Assembly (NCBI GenBank): GCA_029339195.1
Contig: JAPTJF010000243.1
Span: 26,834-90,833, forward strand
Direction of reading: 5' to 3'
DNA length: 64,000 nt
Source: Micractinium sp. NFX-FRZ
Lineage: Eukaryota; Chlorophyta; Trebouxiophyceae; Chlorellales; Chlorellaceae
The position numbers were made by a program, and so were the translations under genes. Below, piece by piece: positions 34,300 to 44,400 of this stretch. Each line of letters begins with the position of its first letter. Within the stretch, counting starts at the first letter, position 1. The notes below the pieces were generated by a model, which did no database searches, was not told where the DNA came from, and saw only the letters and a list, made by a program, of their open reading frames with translations.

Positions 34300-37200
34300 C
34301 TAGGTTAGGTCAATCACCTCCTCCTCTTCCACCCGTTGGTGCTGCCGCTGGCGAGGCTGCTGCTGCTGGCGAGGCTGCTGTTGCTGCTGCCGCTGGCGAG
34401 GCTGCTGCTCCTGCCGCTGCTCCTGCCGCTGCTGCAATGGCTGCTGCTGCTGCTGCTGGCGCTGCCGAGGCTGCTGACTGGGCAGCAGTTGATCGGGGAA
34501 TAGCTGCTGCAGCAGGGCAGCGGCTGCCGCCTCAGAGGTCACCTGGCCGCCCCCCACCGGACAGCGCAGGCCGGCAAGCTGCGCTGCTGCTGCGGCGCGG
34601 CCTGCCTGGCGCACGGCTTGTAGCAGGGACGCGGGGGATGGGTAGCGCGCGGCAATGGCCTCGGCAGCACCCTGGGACACGCCTGCAGGCGTTCAGGGCG
34701 GCAACTGGGCGAATAGACTAAGAGCAACTGAACACTTCCGAAGCATGCACAGGCTGTGCTGGAGAGGCCATGCGACAGGCAGAACATCTTCCCAGCATGC
34801 ACAGCAGGGCCTGCTTGCCTGGCGTGGCCATCAGCATGAGCTGCCAGGGCGCGCTGCCCGCCAGTGCCCGCTCCTCTTCCTGCTTCACCCGCTCCGCCAG
34901 GTCAGCAAGCGTCATCAGGCCGGCACCCTGTGCTGTGCCTGCAGGCGACGGCGAAACGCAAGCAAGAAAGTAGCAGTGTCCATATGAATGCAGCAATGCC
35001 ACGTGCACACTGCTCCGTGTCTGGCTCAGGGTGCTTCAGCTGTGCACTCTCTGGTTGTGGGTGGGCAGTGGCGCGCACCTGTGCGGCGCGCCTGCTCCGC
35101 CTCGCGGCTGTATCTGAGGGCGATGCTGCGCGTGAGGTTGCGGAGCCAGTCCAGGGTGTTGGGCCTATGGCGGGGGTCACTGAAGTCTGCACAGCCAGCC
35201 GTGGAAAAGGGGTGCAGGCAGTGTTGTGCAAAGGATTTGTGGGCATTGAATAGGGGCACAGCCAGTCATGGGGAAGGGGTGAGTTTCAGTAGGGTGCAGA
35301 GAATTGTGGGCATAGGGTGGGGGCGCAGACGGAGGGGATGCTGGCCGCTGTCGGCAGAGGACAAGGCAGGAGGTGCGAGGGGAGCATGCAGAGGGGGTGA
35401 TGAGTGGATTGGTCGTGGCAGGGGGTGCCCTGTGCTGCGCCAGCCTGGCATGCCATGCGCCCCTCACCCTTGCTGTGCAGCAGCGTGAAGCCATCCACCA
35501 CCTGGGTGGTGGCGCGCGCGGTGTGCACGGCCTGCAGGAGGACAGCATGTGAGCAGCAATGGGCGGAGCATGGGGAGAGGTGCGAAGTTACAATGTTGCG
35601 ACCTCGACAGCTGGCATGCCATGTGGCTGAGCATGGCGACTCTTTCCAGGTATCCTTGCAAGCGTTCTCCATAGTCTGCAAGCCTTGCCCCGTCGCCTGC
35701 CCGCCTGCCCACCCAACCCACTGGCTGGCGCCCTACCCTTGCCCCACCTGCCCCACCGGCCACACGCCCGCCCTCTTCTCGCTCCCATACCCACCTTCTT
35801 GGCAGCGCCTCCCCCCAGCGCCCACTCCCCCTGGCTCTCCACCAAGTAGAAGCGCTGGCCCAGCCCGCAGCGCAGCATGCGCCACTTCTGGGACAGGTAG
35901 CGCCCATCCTTGATGCTGGACAGCAGGTCCTGGCTGCCCTTGCGCTCCAATACAAAGTCCAGCACCCACTCGGCGCCGCTGCCGTCCCTGCTGGGGGGTG
36001 GGCGAGTAAGTAGGTGAAGGGCGGTTTCCAGAGAAGTATAGAGGGCGGCGGGGTGGGGGCCTGGCACGGGTGCACAAGAGTATAGGCACTGGAGGAGGGC
36101 TGTGGGCTGCCGACACAGGGGGCAGCCGCGCCTCATGGGCAGACCAGCCAGCCCAAGCCATGCATGCCATGAAGGGAGCGATCCGTCAAACGGTCCACTT
36201 GCACGCACCGCCCCCTGACCCTGCCCACCTGGCGCGCGCCACCCACAGCGCGTCTCCCACCGGAAGGTGCCGCGTCTCGGCACGCACCCCATCCCTCCGA
36301 AGTGCTGCCTTGAGCGCGGTCAGCTCCCCCTGCGCCCCGCGCCGCTCCCGAGTGTCCACTAGCAGTACCACCTCGTAAGCTTCCGAGAAGCTGCGCCCAG
36401 GGGGCAGCGGGGGCAGCGGGAGGCGCTGCCGCAGGGGCCAGGCATTGCCTGGGTCAAATGCGGCAGCTCCCGCGCCCAGCACGCCAGGCAAAAGGCCTTG
36501 TGGATGTGCAGGAGCCTCCTCCTCCTGGGCTGCAGCTGCTGGCTGCCGCTGCTGCTGTTGCCCCTGCTGCTCTTGCAAATGCTGTGGCTGCTGCTGCTGT
36601 TGTGGCTGCTGCTGCTGTTGTTGCCGCTGCTGCTGCTGCTGTGGCTGCCGCTGCTGCTGCTGTGGCTCCTGCTGCTGTGGCTCCTGCTGCTGTGGCTGCT
36701 GCTCCTCCTGCGGCTCTACCGCCTGCAGGCCGTCCTCCTGCTGCTGGGCAGCCAAAAGGAAGTCAGCTGCCGCATCCAGGTCGCCACCGTGCGCCTCAAG
36801 GGCTTCTGAAGCAACCTCTGCCGGCACCTGCAGCAGCTCCGCCAGATGCTGCGCCTGCACTTGCTGCTGTGCCTGCTGCCGCTGGTGCTGAGCCTGCTGT
36901 GCTTGCTGCGCCTGCTCCCTCTGCGGCGGCTGTGCACGCTGCTGCTGCTGCTGCTGGGGCCGCGCAAGCCTGCCAGCGCTGGAGGGGCCAGCCTCTCCGT
37001 CGCTGCCGTAGAGCTGCCGCTGGGGGCGCCGCCGGGCGAGGAAGGCCGGCAGCTCGGCATCTGAATCAGAAGTCGAGCTTGAGTCTGCAAGATCCACGAC
37101 GTCAGCCTCTGCAGCGGTAGGGGTGGAGGCAGGGGCAGGGCTTGAATGACCCAAGTGCCGAGGCAAGAAGAGGGGGCCTGAAGTGGAGCACAGGGAAGTG

Positions 37201-38178
37201 CCCGCGTAAGATTTCAACTGGCCTGCTAGTGCACATGCACTGCTGCTAGCGCTGGGGCTCGAGCATTGCACAGAACCACCCAGCTCTCCTGCCCATTTAG
37301 TGCCCAGCTGCGGCACAGGCAGCACACCTGGTGCACTGCGCTTGGAGCCAGCCAGACAGCGCTGCTGCTCTAAGGCCCTGCCGCTGCTCGGTGGGTGCCC
37401 CTGCAGGCCTGCAGGAGAACACTGCTCCTGCTGCTGCTCCGACGGTTGCCGATGCTGTTGCGCTTCCTGCGCCCTCCTCAGTGCTGCCGCCGCCGCTGGA
37501 GTCAAGCGTGTGCCGCCTGAGCCCCCAACAGCATGCGCTGGCGTGCGGGGTGGGATGGCAGGGCCTGCCCGCGGCGCGGCTGCCTGCTGGCGGGGTCCAC
37601 GAGGCTGCCTGTTGCCACCTGCGGCGGACCGTGGCACTCCCTGCTGTGGCTGCTGCTGCTGTGGCTGCTGCTGCGGCGGCGGCAGTCTGTGCTGCTGTGC
37701 TTGCTGCGCTTGCTGCGCGTCCCATGCCGGCAGCGCAATGCCGTCAGCGATGCACTGCTCTCTGGCAATGCGCTCGCCCTGCAGCACGGTACAAACCACC
37801 CAAAGTCAATCATTGCACAGGCTGCTTGTTTCCCAGCTGCCCCACATCAACCATAATCAACATCTCAAAATAGGCTTGCACCCCCGTGCAGCCCATACAG
37901 TGTGGGAAGCCACACTTCCATACTTACGAGCTTGTGAAGGTGGGCAGGACAACGCAGCGTTCAAGAGACGTGGGCGACGGCATCAGGCACAGTTGGCCCC
38001 CCCAGCTCACATCGGCCAGCAGCTCCCACAGCCCCTGCCGCTGCTTCACAATGCCCTGCGCCTTCTTGTTCAGCGATGTCAGCGCCAGGTCGAGCGCGGT
38101 CTGCGCGAAATGCCGCCCTTTGGACTGCCATGACCGTGCCTGCACACAACTTGCGGGTTGAAAGGCACCGCCGGGCAT
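34300..38178 (-). CDS. MUS81: MUS81 structure-specific endonuclease with Gln-rich insertion
   Basis: Catalytic subunit of the MUS81-EME1 nuclease that cuts branched DNA during fork repair and recombination. Minus-strand exons 38178-38011 (or from an acceptor at 38139), 37778-36229, 35987-35795, 35531-35468, 35186-35079, 34938-34819 and 34682-34300; about 860 residues against ~550 in human. An N-terminal HhH-like segment (FAQTALDLALTSLNKKA) precedes a Gln-rich block of about 400 residues. The ERCC4 nuclease domain has VVLLVDTRER, VGDALWVAR and the catalytic ERKGSQDLLSSIKDGRY, then WRMLRCGLGQRFYLVE. A C-terminal HhH (VSQGAAEAIAARYPSPASLL) is followed by another Gln-rich tail ending EEEEVIDLT. 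The start codon is the least certain point. It is head to head with EME1-like. Confidence 0.9.
35189..35320 (-). repeat. Tandem duplication within MUS81 intron 4
   Basis: A ~62-bp unit beginning GCACAGCCAG at 35189 recurs at 35257, including the region next to the acceptor of the exon starting at 35186 (minus strand). Confidence 0.8.
36535..36960 (-). repeat. CAG/CTG-rich low-complexity coding tract in MUS81
   Basis: Long runs of CTG on the plus strand (CAG, Gln codons, on the sense strand), broken by CAA and Arg/Pro codons, encode most of the Gln-rich insertion. Confidence 0.9.
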
Positions 38179-38867
38179 GGGTGGGCCAGACCAACTGTGA
38201 GAGATGCACCAACTGTGGTGGCCGCACCACCTCCACTATTCGTGCACCGTGCCCAGCAGGCTCGCAGCATGCAGCACAGCAGGCAGGCCATGTCAACCCG
38301 CCACCTCACTCTTGCGTGGTGACGTCATCGCCAGGCCCCGCTCCTCAATCAACCCTGCCATTGCCTGCTTCCGCATGCCACCCTGGCCGCCAGAGGGGCA
38401 AGCCCCTCCCTGCAGTATTGTGGGCACTTCGGGCATGTGGCAAGTGGGTAAGCAGAATGAACGCAGCACGTGAGGTGCTGGCGACAAGCGGCGGGCGCCG
38501 GCGCACCAGCCACCGCCACCGCCACCAACAGCTGCAGGCGGCGCCTTGCCTGGTACAATGCGATCAGACATGCGTACGCCACGCTGTTCCTTTTGGGCCT
38601 GTAGTCTCGCATGTGAAGTCTGGTGGTCCCAGCAGATCGCTCGTGGCGGGTTGGGGCTGCAAGCCCAGTGCGGGCCTCTGACCGACGTGAGAGCTAGTCA
38701 CGATTGATCAGCCGTGTTGCAAGAGCTTGCACAAGCTGCAGTGTCGGAGTCCAGCCTGGCAGGCGTGCGCGCCAACCCCAGAGCAAATAGCAGACCTCAA
38801 TGGGCCATTTCCCGTCGCGGACTGTATCTATAGGTCCAAACTTCTTAGGATAGCAGGTAACTGTGCC
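38179..38867. promoter_or_regulatory. 689-bp divergent region between MUS81 and EME1-like
   Basis: The start codons of two partner subunits face away from each other across this gap. It may include an unrecognised 5' exon of MUS81, since an acceptor-like sequence ends at 38140 (minus strand). Confidence 0.5.
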
Positions 38868-40400
38868 ATGGAGGAGCGACAGGCCGCTGCCATCGAGGTC
38901 GTTGCCCTCCTTGCGCCTCGCTTGTTGCACGGGCGCACAAAGCTCGGGAAGCATGTGCAAGGTATGCTGAAGGATGCGGAGGCTGTGCCTGCACCTCGCG
39001 GAATTGATTTGGCTCCCCCCCTCCCCCCAACTGAAGAGCGTCCCCGCCCATGCAAACGGCGGTGGGCCTCCCGCCTCCCCTTGCACCGTTGCTTTGCAGC
39101 AGACTGACTCCTTCAGCTCCTCTGCTCCTTGAGCTGCGCAGAGCTGATACAGCAGCGCCCCGAGGTGCGAGAGTACAGGTCGGAGGATGGCACGCTCAGA
39201 TGCCCCCGCATCCTCATGGCCGCTCGGGAGGCGCCGCCGCTGCCAGGCATGGAGCAGCTGAAAACCATCACCTGGCGCGTGGGCCATGAAACAACGCCCC
39301 ACCTCATGCTGTGTTTCACGGTAAGTACTAGAGAAGTGACACTTGTGTGGGAGCCATGACATGATAGCGTTACAAAGGAACACTAAGACTTTTTGGCTGA
39401 ATCTCACGTTCCCGCCCCCACACCTCTTGGCCCCCGTCTGCCCACAGCCACAAGAGTTTGTGCGTGCGGCAGATGACGACGGACTGGCGTCGCTTCTGCA
39501 CACCGTGGAGCGTGCTGCCCCTGGGTGCCGCCTGCACCTGCTGACCTACGCAGCCGACAGCAGCTGTGAGCAGCTGTGGCAGCTGGCTGCGCACCTGGCA
39601 GTGTGGCGCCCCGACGTGGCTTTCCACCACCCCAGTTCCCTTGGGGAGGCAGCAGAGTGTGTATACCGAGTGACCCGGGCGGTTGCAGAGACGGCATACA
39701 AGCAGACGGTGGGTGTGGAAGTACCTGTGCTGCTGGCATTGGTGACCGTGCCGGCAATGCCTGGGTGGTGCTGCCCAATGTGGCAGCAGCAATGTTGCCT
39801 GTGCATCAGCGGGTGGGGTGCGGCAGCAAGTCTGCCCTGGAGCATGCAGAGCGGGCCTGCATGCACTTCGATTCACCTAGTTGACACTCGTTCCCCACCC
39901 TCCTGTCCCCTGCAGGGCGCACACAGCTTCCTGTCCGCGGAGCTGCTGCCGGCAGCAATGCAGGGGAAACGGGAGCGGCTAGACCGGCTGCTCGACCGTG
40001 CAGAGCGTGCTGTGCAGTACCACGGCAGCGAGGCGACGCTTATGCGGGGGCTGCTGGCGCTGCCCGGCGTGAGCTCTGAGGTGGCGTATGCGGTTGGCAG
40101 GCAGCACGGCAGCCTGCAGGGGCTCGTTGAAGCGGCCGAGAGGTGCGCTGGGCTGGGCGCCTTTGCAGGGCCGGCGCACATGGCTGTGCCTGCCTTTGCA
40201 AGTGTATCCAGGCATGCGCAGCGTGCACACTTGTTCGAAGCGTGCACACCGTAGCAATGCCGCTGCCTGGCTGCCCCTGCTTGCGCAGGGATGGTGTGGC
40301 TCAGACGCAGGCTGCAGTCGGCGGCCTCCCGCTGCCAGCATCCACAGCCGTGGTTGGGCGCGCAGCTGCAGATAGGATCGTGCGCCTGGCAGCAGGCTAG
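38868..40400 (+). CDS. EME1: EME1-like non-catalytic partner of MUS81
   Basis: Exons 38868-38954, 39117-39320, 39448-39708, 39916-40142 and 40289-40400 give 296 residues in consistent phase. The first donor is the weakest call. Family features: KTITWRVGHE resembles the SITWRR element of EME1; an ERCC4-like fold without the ERK motif follows (FVRAADDDGLASLLHTVE, then CRLHLLTYAA). TRAVAETAYKQ matches the conserved TKAVAEAPFK stretch. Two HhH-like parts close the protein: LMRGLLALPGVSSEVAYAV and VVGRAAADRIVRLAAG. The missing catalytic residues fit a pseudonuclease subunit. Position head to head with MUS81 supports the assignment. Alternatives are FAAP24-like or another ERCC4/HhH pseudonuclease. 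Confidence 0.75.
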
Positions 40401-41400
40401 GGTAGCAGGCCCGCATGGTTCGCCTTGCTGTGTTCCATTGATACCCTCGTTTAGTCTGCTCTTGCACCCCTTAAATGTCATCACATAACCATGTTGCATG
40501 CGCTAATGGACGCTGCAGCAGGGGCGGGGAAAGCGCCGGGATGCTGCGCAATGCAGATGAGAGATGGTCATGAATTATCAATGTATCATGCAGAGTTTCA
40601 AATGTGTTGGTCGGAGTGAACAGTATGGGGATGCTTGCCAGCCTGCAGTGAGGGATCTAATTTGAAGGAGGGCAGGAGGCCCTTGGATAAGCGGGGCCTC
40701 CTGCCCTCCTGCCCTGCAAGGCTGGCGCGCATGTTTGCAGCAGTATGGCCCTCTGATGCCTGCCAGCTCACGATATCCTTATAAACTAGGATGTGCTGTG
40801 TGCAACTCCTGCAACTGCCAAGCCACTTGCAGATAGGGGGAGGCAGCACATAACAGGTCTGGCGCCGCCGCCGCCCGCCTGCTGGCACCAGCGCCGGCCA
40901 GCCTGGATTCCCTCGTGCGCATTCCGCGGCGTCCCTGCTTCGCAATCAGACAGCTGCTGCATCTTTTGAAGGCGGCGAGGGCTCCCTGCTGTATATCAAG
41001 GGCAACGTACACTGCTCAGGGTTCTGTTCAGCTGTCGGGAGTCACACGGCGAGCTCATTCCCCATCTGAGCGCTCATCAAAAGCTCGAGGACCGCAGGGT
41101 GCGCCAGTGGGCGCGGCAGGGCGTGGGTCTGGTCTCGTCCCGCTGCTGTCCCGCGTGCGCTGCAGCTGCCATGCACGAGTACAGGCCATCGGCAAACCGA
41201 CCGCTGCGATGCTGGAGAGCCGGAGCGCGCAAGCCGGCGGGTGGCTTTGCTGCTACTGCCGACGCTGCCGCCCCGCCCGCCCCACTGCCCGCTGACGGGT
41301 CCCTTTGCGAGCCCCGGTCGTGCAGGTGCTTCGGAAGTCCAGCTCGCCAGCATGGTGGCGCAGGAGTAGCTTCATGGGTCGTTCTTGATGAGCAGCAGGC
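40401..41400. other. 1-kb intergenic region between EME1-like and GCN2
   Basis: EME1-like 3' flank and GCN2 5' flank. A TTATAAA at 40779-40785 is the only TATA-like element noticed, about 620 bases before the GCN2 ATG. No coding region recognised. Confidence 0.5.
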
Positions 41401-44400
41401 ATGGGCAAGAAGAAGCAGAAGAAGAAGGGGCGGGCGGCGGCGGCGGCGGAGCTGACGCAGGAGGAGGCACGAGAGGAGCTGCTGGCACTCGAGGCGATTT
41501 TTGGGGAAGACATTGCGCTGCGGGAGGATGGGCCCGGCTCAGCAGGGCTGGGCTTCACGCTGCGCGTGGTGCCGCACCCAGGTGGGTGCTGGCGCCCAGC
41601 AGGCGGGGCCAGCGCGGCGCGAGGCGGGAGGAGGCGTCGGCCGGGCGGGGGGCTTCCTGCCTTGCAGGAACGTCACTTGAGGGTCATGCTCAGGCCCTGC
41701 AGGGAAATGACGCTGTGCCCTTGGATTGTATGGTACCTCAAGATATGGACTGCCCTGTGCTGTATAATGACTGAGAATACGGGATCCTTGTTGTCATTGT
41801 TGCAGGCGAGGCGGCGGCCAATTATGTTGCGTTGACGCTGGTGGTCAGGTGAGTGCCGCGGGTGCTGCCTGGTGTTGAGCATGTGCGTTTGGCATGTGTG
41901 CGGGTTGCAGCCGCATGCACGCTGTGCGCGGCAAAGACATTGACAGGGCATACAGACTCAGTTGCTGGCGCCAATGCATACCTCACTGCCTGCGTGGTAC
42001 TGCCTACCTTGATGGGTCCTCCCTGCCTGCCTGCCTGCCCGCCCACCCACAGCCCCCCAGGCGACCCCTGCTCACTTCGTGTCTGCCCACCCACCTGCCT
42101 GCCTGCCTGCCCGCCTGCCCTGCCCCCTCAGCTTCCCGGACGATTACCCCTCTGAGGAGCTGAGCCTGAAGCTGAGCGAAGCCGCCAACCTGGCGGAGCC
42201 AGCGGTGCGCCAGCTCAGCAAGGCGCTGCACCAGGCGGCGCAGCAGTACGCGGCAGAGGGCGAGGTGTGCTGCTTCCAGCTCATCACTCTGGCCCAGGAG
42301 TTTTTGCAGCAGCACAACTACCCGCCGGAGGAGGAGGAGAGCGGGGGGGAGCGGGCGCCTCAGAGCCTGTGGCACGAGATGCAAATGGTGAGTGGGTGGG
42401 CGGGCGGGGCCGCTGGGCGGGGCGGGGAAGGAGGGGGCATGCAAGGAGGGGGCCACCAACTGCTGGTGTGGCGCCGATACGGCGTGCCCACTTGCTTCTG
42501 GGTTGCTGCCGGGCTGCCACTGCCTCCGGCTTGAGCCTGCTGTGCTGCAAGCCAAGCGCTTTGTGGTGGTGGTGAACCTCCCCTCACTCTGCCCTGCCCC
42601 CGCCGGCTGTCGGCTGCCTTCCCTCACCCTGCTATCTGCCCTGTCCCCACCAGCCCGCCTGCTACCTTCCTTCAAACTGCGCTCTCGCTCCTTCACCGCC
42701 CTCTCGTGCCCCCCCACAGCGTGACCTGGCAGAGGCTGCCGAGTCGCGAGAGCAGAGCTTCCGGGCGCCCGTCATGGGCGACGCTTTCTTCGACAGCCTG
42801 GACGGGGGTGGCCTCTTCTCAGATGCAGCCGACCTGCCGGTGGCGCCGGCAGCAGGGGGCGTGCCACACGCCGCGGGGGCTGTGCCAGTTGTAGAGGTGC
42901 GTAGCAGCAAGGCAGGACGGCCGCCCAAGCCGCCCAAGCCAGCGCTGCCGGTGGGGCCAGCCGGGGCGGCTGCCGCGACGGCGGTTGTGGCACCGGAGCC
43001 CAGCCGTCTGGCGGCCTCTCAGAGAGCACCGGCAGCAGGACAGGCGGGTGGTGGCGCCACCGCTGGTGCAGCAGCAGCAGCAGCAGCTCCCAGCTCCGGC
43101 ACAGCGCCTGCAGCTGCTGGAGAGGCAAGTCAGGCAGCAGCTCAGGCAGCAGCACAGGCAGCAGCTCAGGCGGCAGCACAGGCAGCAGCACCGCTAGCAA
43201 CAGCCCCTGTGACCGCCCGGCAGGCCAGCATGCTGGGTGTGGGCACCAGCAGCAGCCCTTTCAGCCGGCCGGCGCTGGAGGCTGGCAGCGGCACGTCTGT
43301 GGGCGGCGGTGGCGGTAGCATCATGAAGACTCTGGGGGCCAGCATCCGAGGCGTGCTGCCCAGGGGGCTTCGCAAGTATCTAGACGGAGGTGCGCCGTGC
43401 TGGCTGAACCCTGGCTTGGCATACTCGGTGCCTGTCAGGTGCCGAGTGCTGGGTGCCGGGCGCTGGGCGCCTGCTGGGTTCTGTGTGGGTGCTGGGAGCT
43501 GGCTGGGAGGGTGGTGGTGCGTGCATAGGCATGCGTGGCATGGCGCAACGTCGGGACTGCCAGCGTTGCTGCAACTTACTGTAGCGCTAGGAGCATGCCC
43601 ACCATTGCGAGCTCTGCTGCCGGCGCAGCAGGCAGACCACAGCCTCCAGGTCTGGCTGGTGCTACCTTCTCTCCACCTCGTCGTACCTGAGTGGGTGATA
43701 CTCTGTCCTTCACAATTCCTGCCTTCCAAACTGCCCCCCCGCCCTCACGCAGGATCTGGAGTCACGCCAGAGGGATCCGAGGCGGGCGAGGCCGTGGGCC
43801 CCGGCGGGGCGGGCGAGGAGGACCGAGCCCTCATCCGTCAAGAGCTCTTCCTGGGCCACCTGCTGACGCTGGCGGCCAGCAGCGGGGCAGTGCCGCCGCA
43901 CGCGCTGCCCAGTATCGCGGCGCAGCTGCAGGCGGCGGGCCTGCTGCCCAAGTGGCTGGCCTTCACGCTGACCCAGCAGCCTGCGCTGTTTGACCGGGCC
44001 TTCCAGCGGGTCTTCCATCAGGTGTGGTGGGTGCTGCAGCGGGGTATTCCGGGCATGGTGTGGGGCTGGTGGGGTGCGGACTGCAGGGCATATGGTGTCC
44101 GGCTGGCAGGGATGAGGGTGGGTGGGTTGGTGTGTGGTGCTGGGTGGGTGGGTTGCGGGGGGATGTGCGACTGCCGTACAGCGCGCATTCCGCACGCGCA
44201 GGCTAGGTGGATGGTGCTGGGTGGGGCACATGGGTGGCAAACAATGAAAGCTGCCCTTCTTCACCACCTTTCCAATTCTCCATCCTTCCAGGAGCTGAGT
44301 TTCAATGACGAGCCGGGCCGGCGGCTGACGTCATCTTTGCCAATGCTCACCCTCTTTGCAATGCACCCGTATGTTTCATGTCAGGAGCTGGAGGCGGCGC

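Noticed and set aside
36445..37120. Cys-, Leu- and Ala-rich frames on the plus strand
   Set aside because: Antisense of the MUS81 Gln-rich exon; the MUS81 frame has conserved domains and phase-matched junctions.
38868..40400. Second catalytic XPF/MUS81-type nuclease
   Set aside because: The ERKxxxD catalytic motif is absent, so a pseudonuclease partner fits better.
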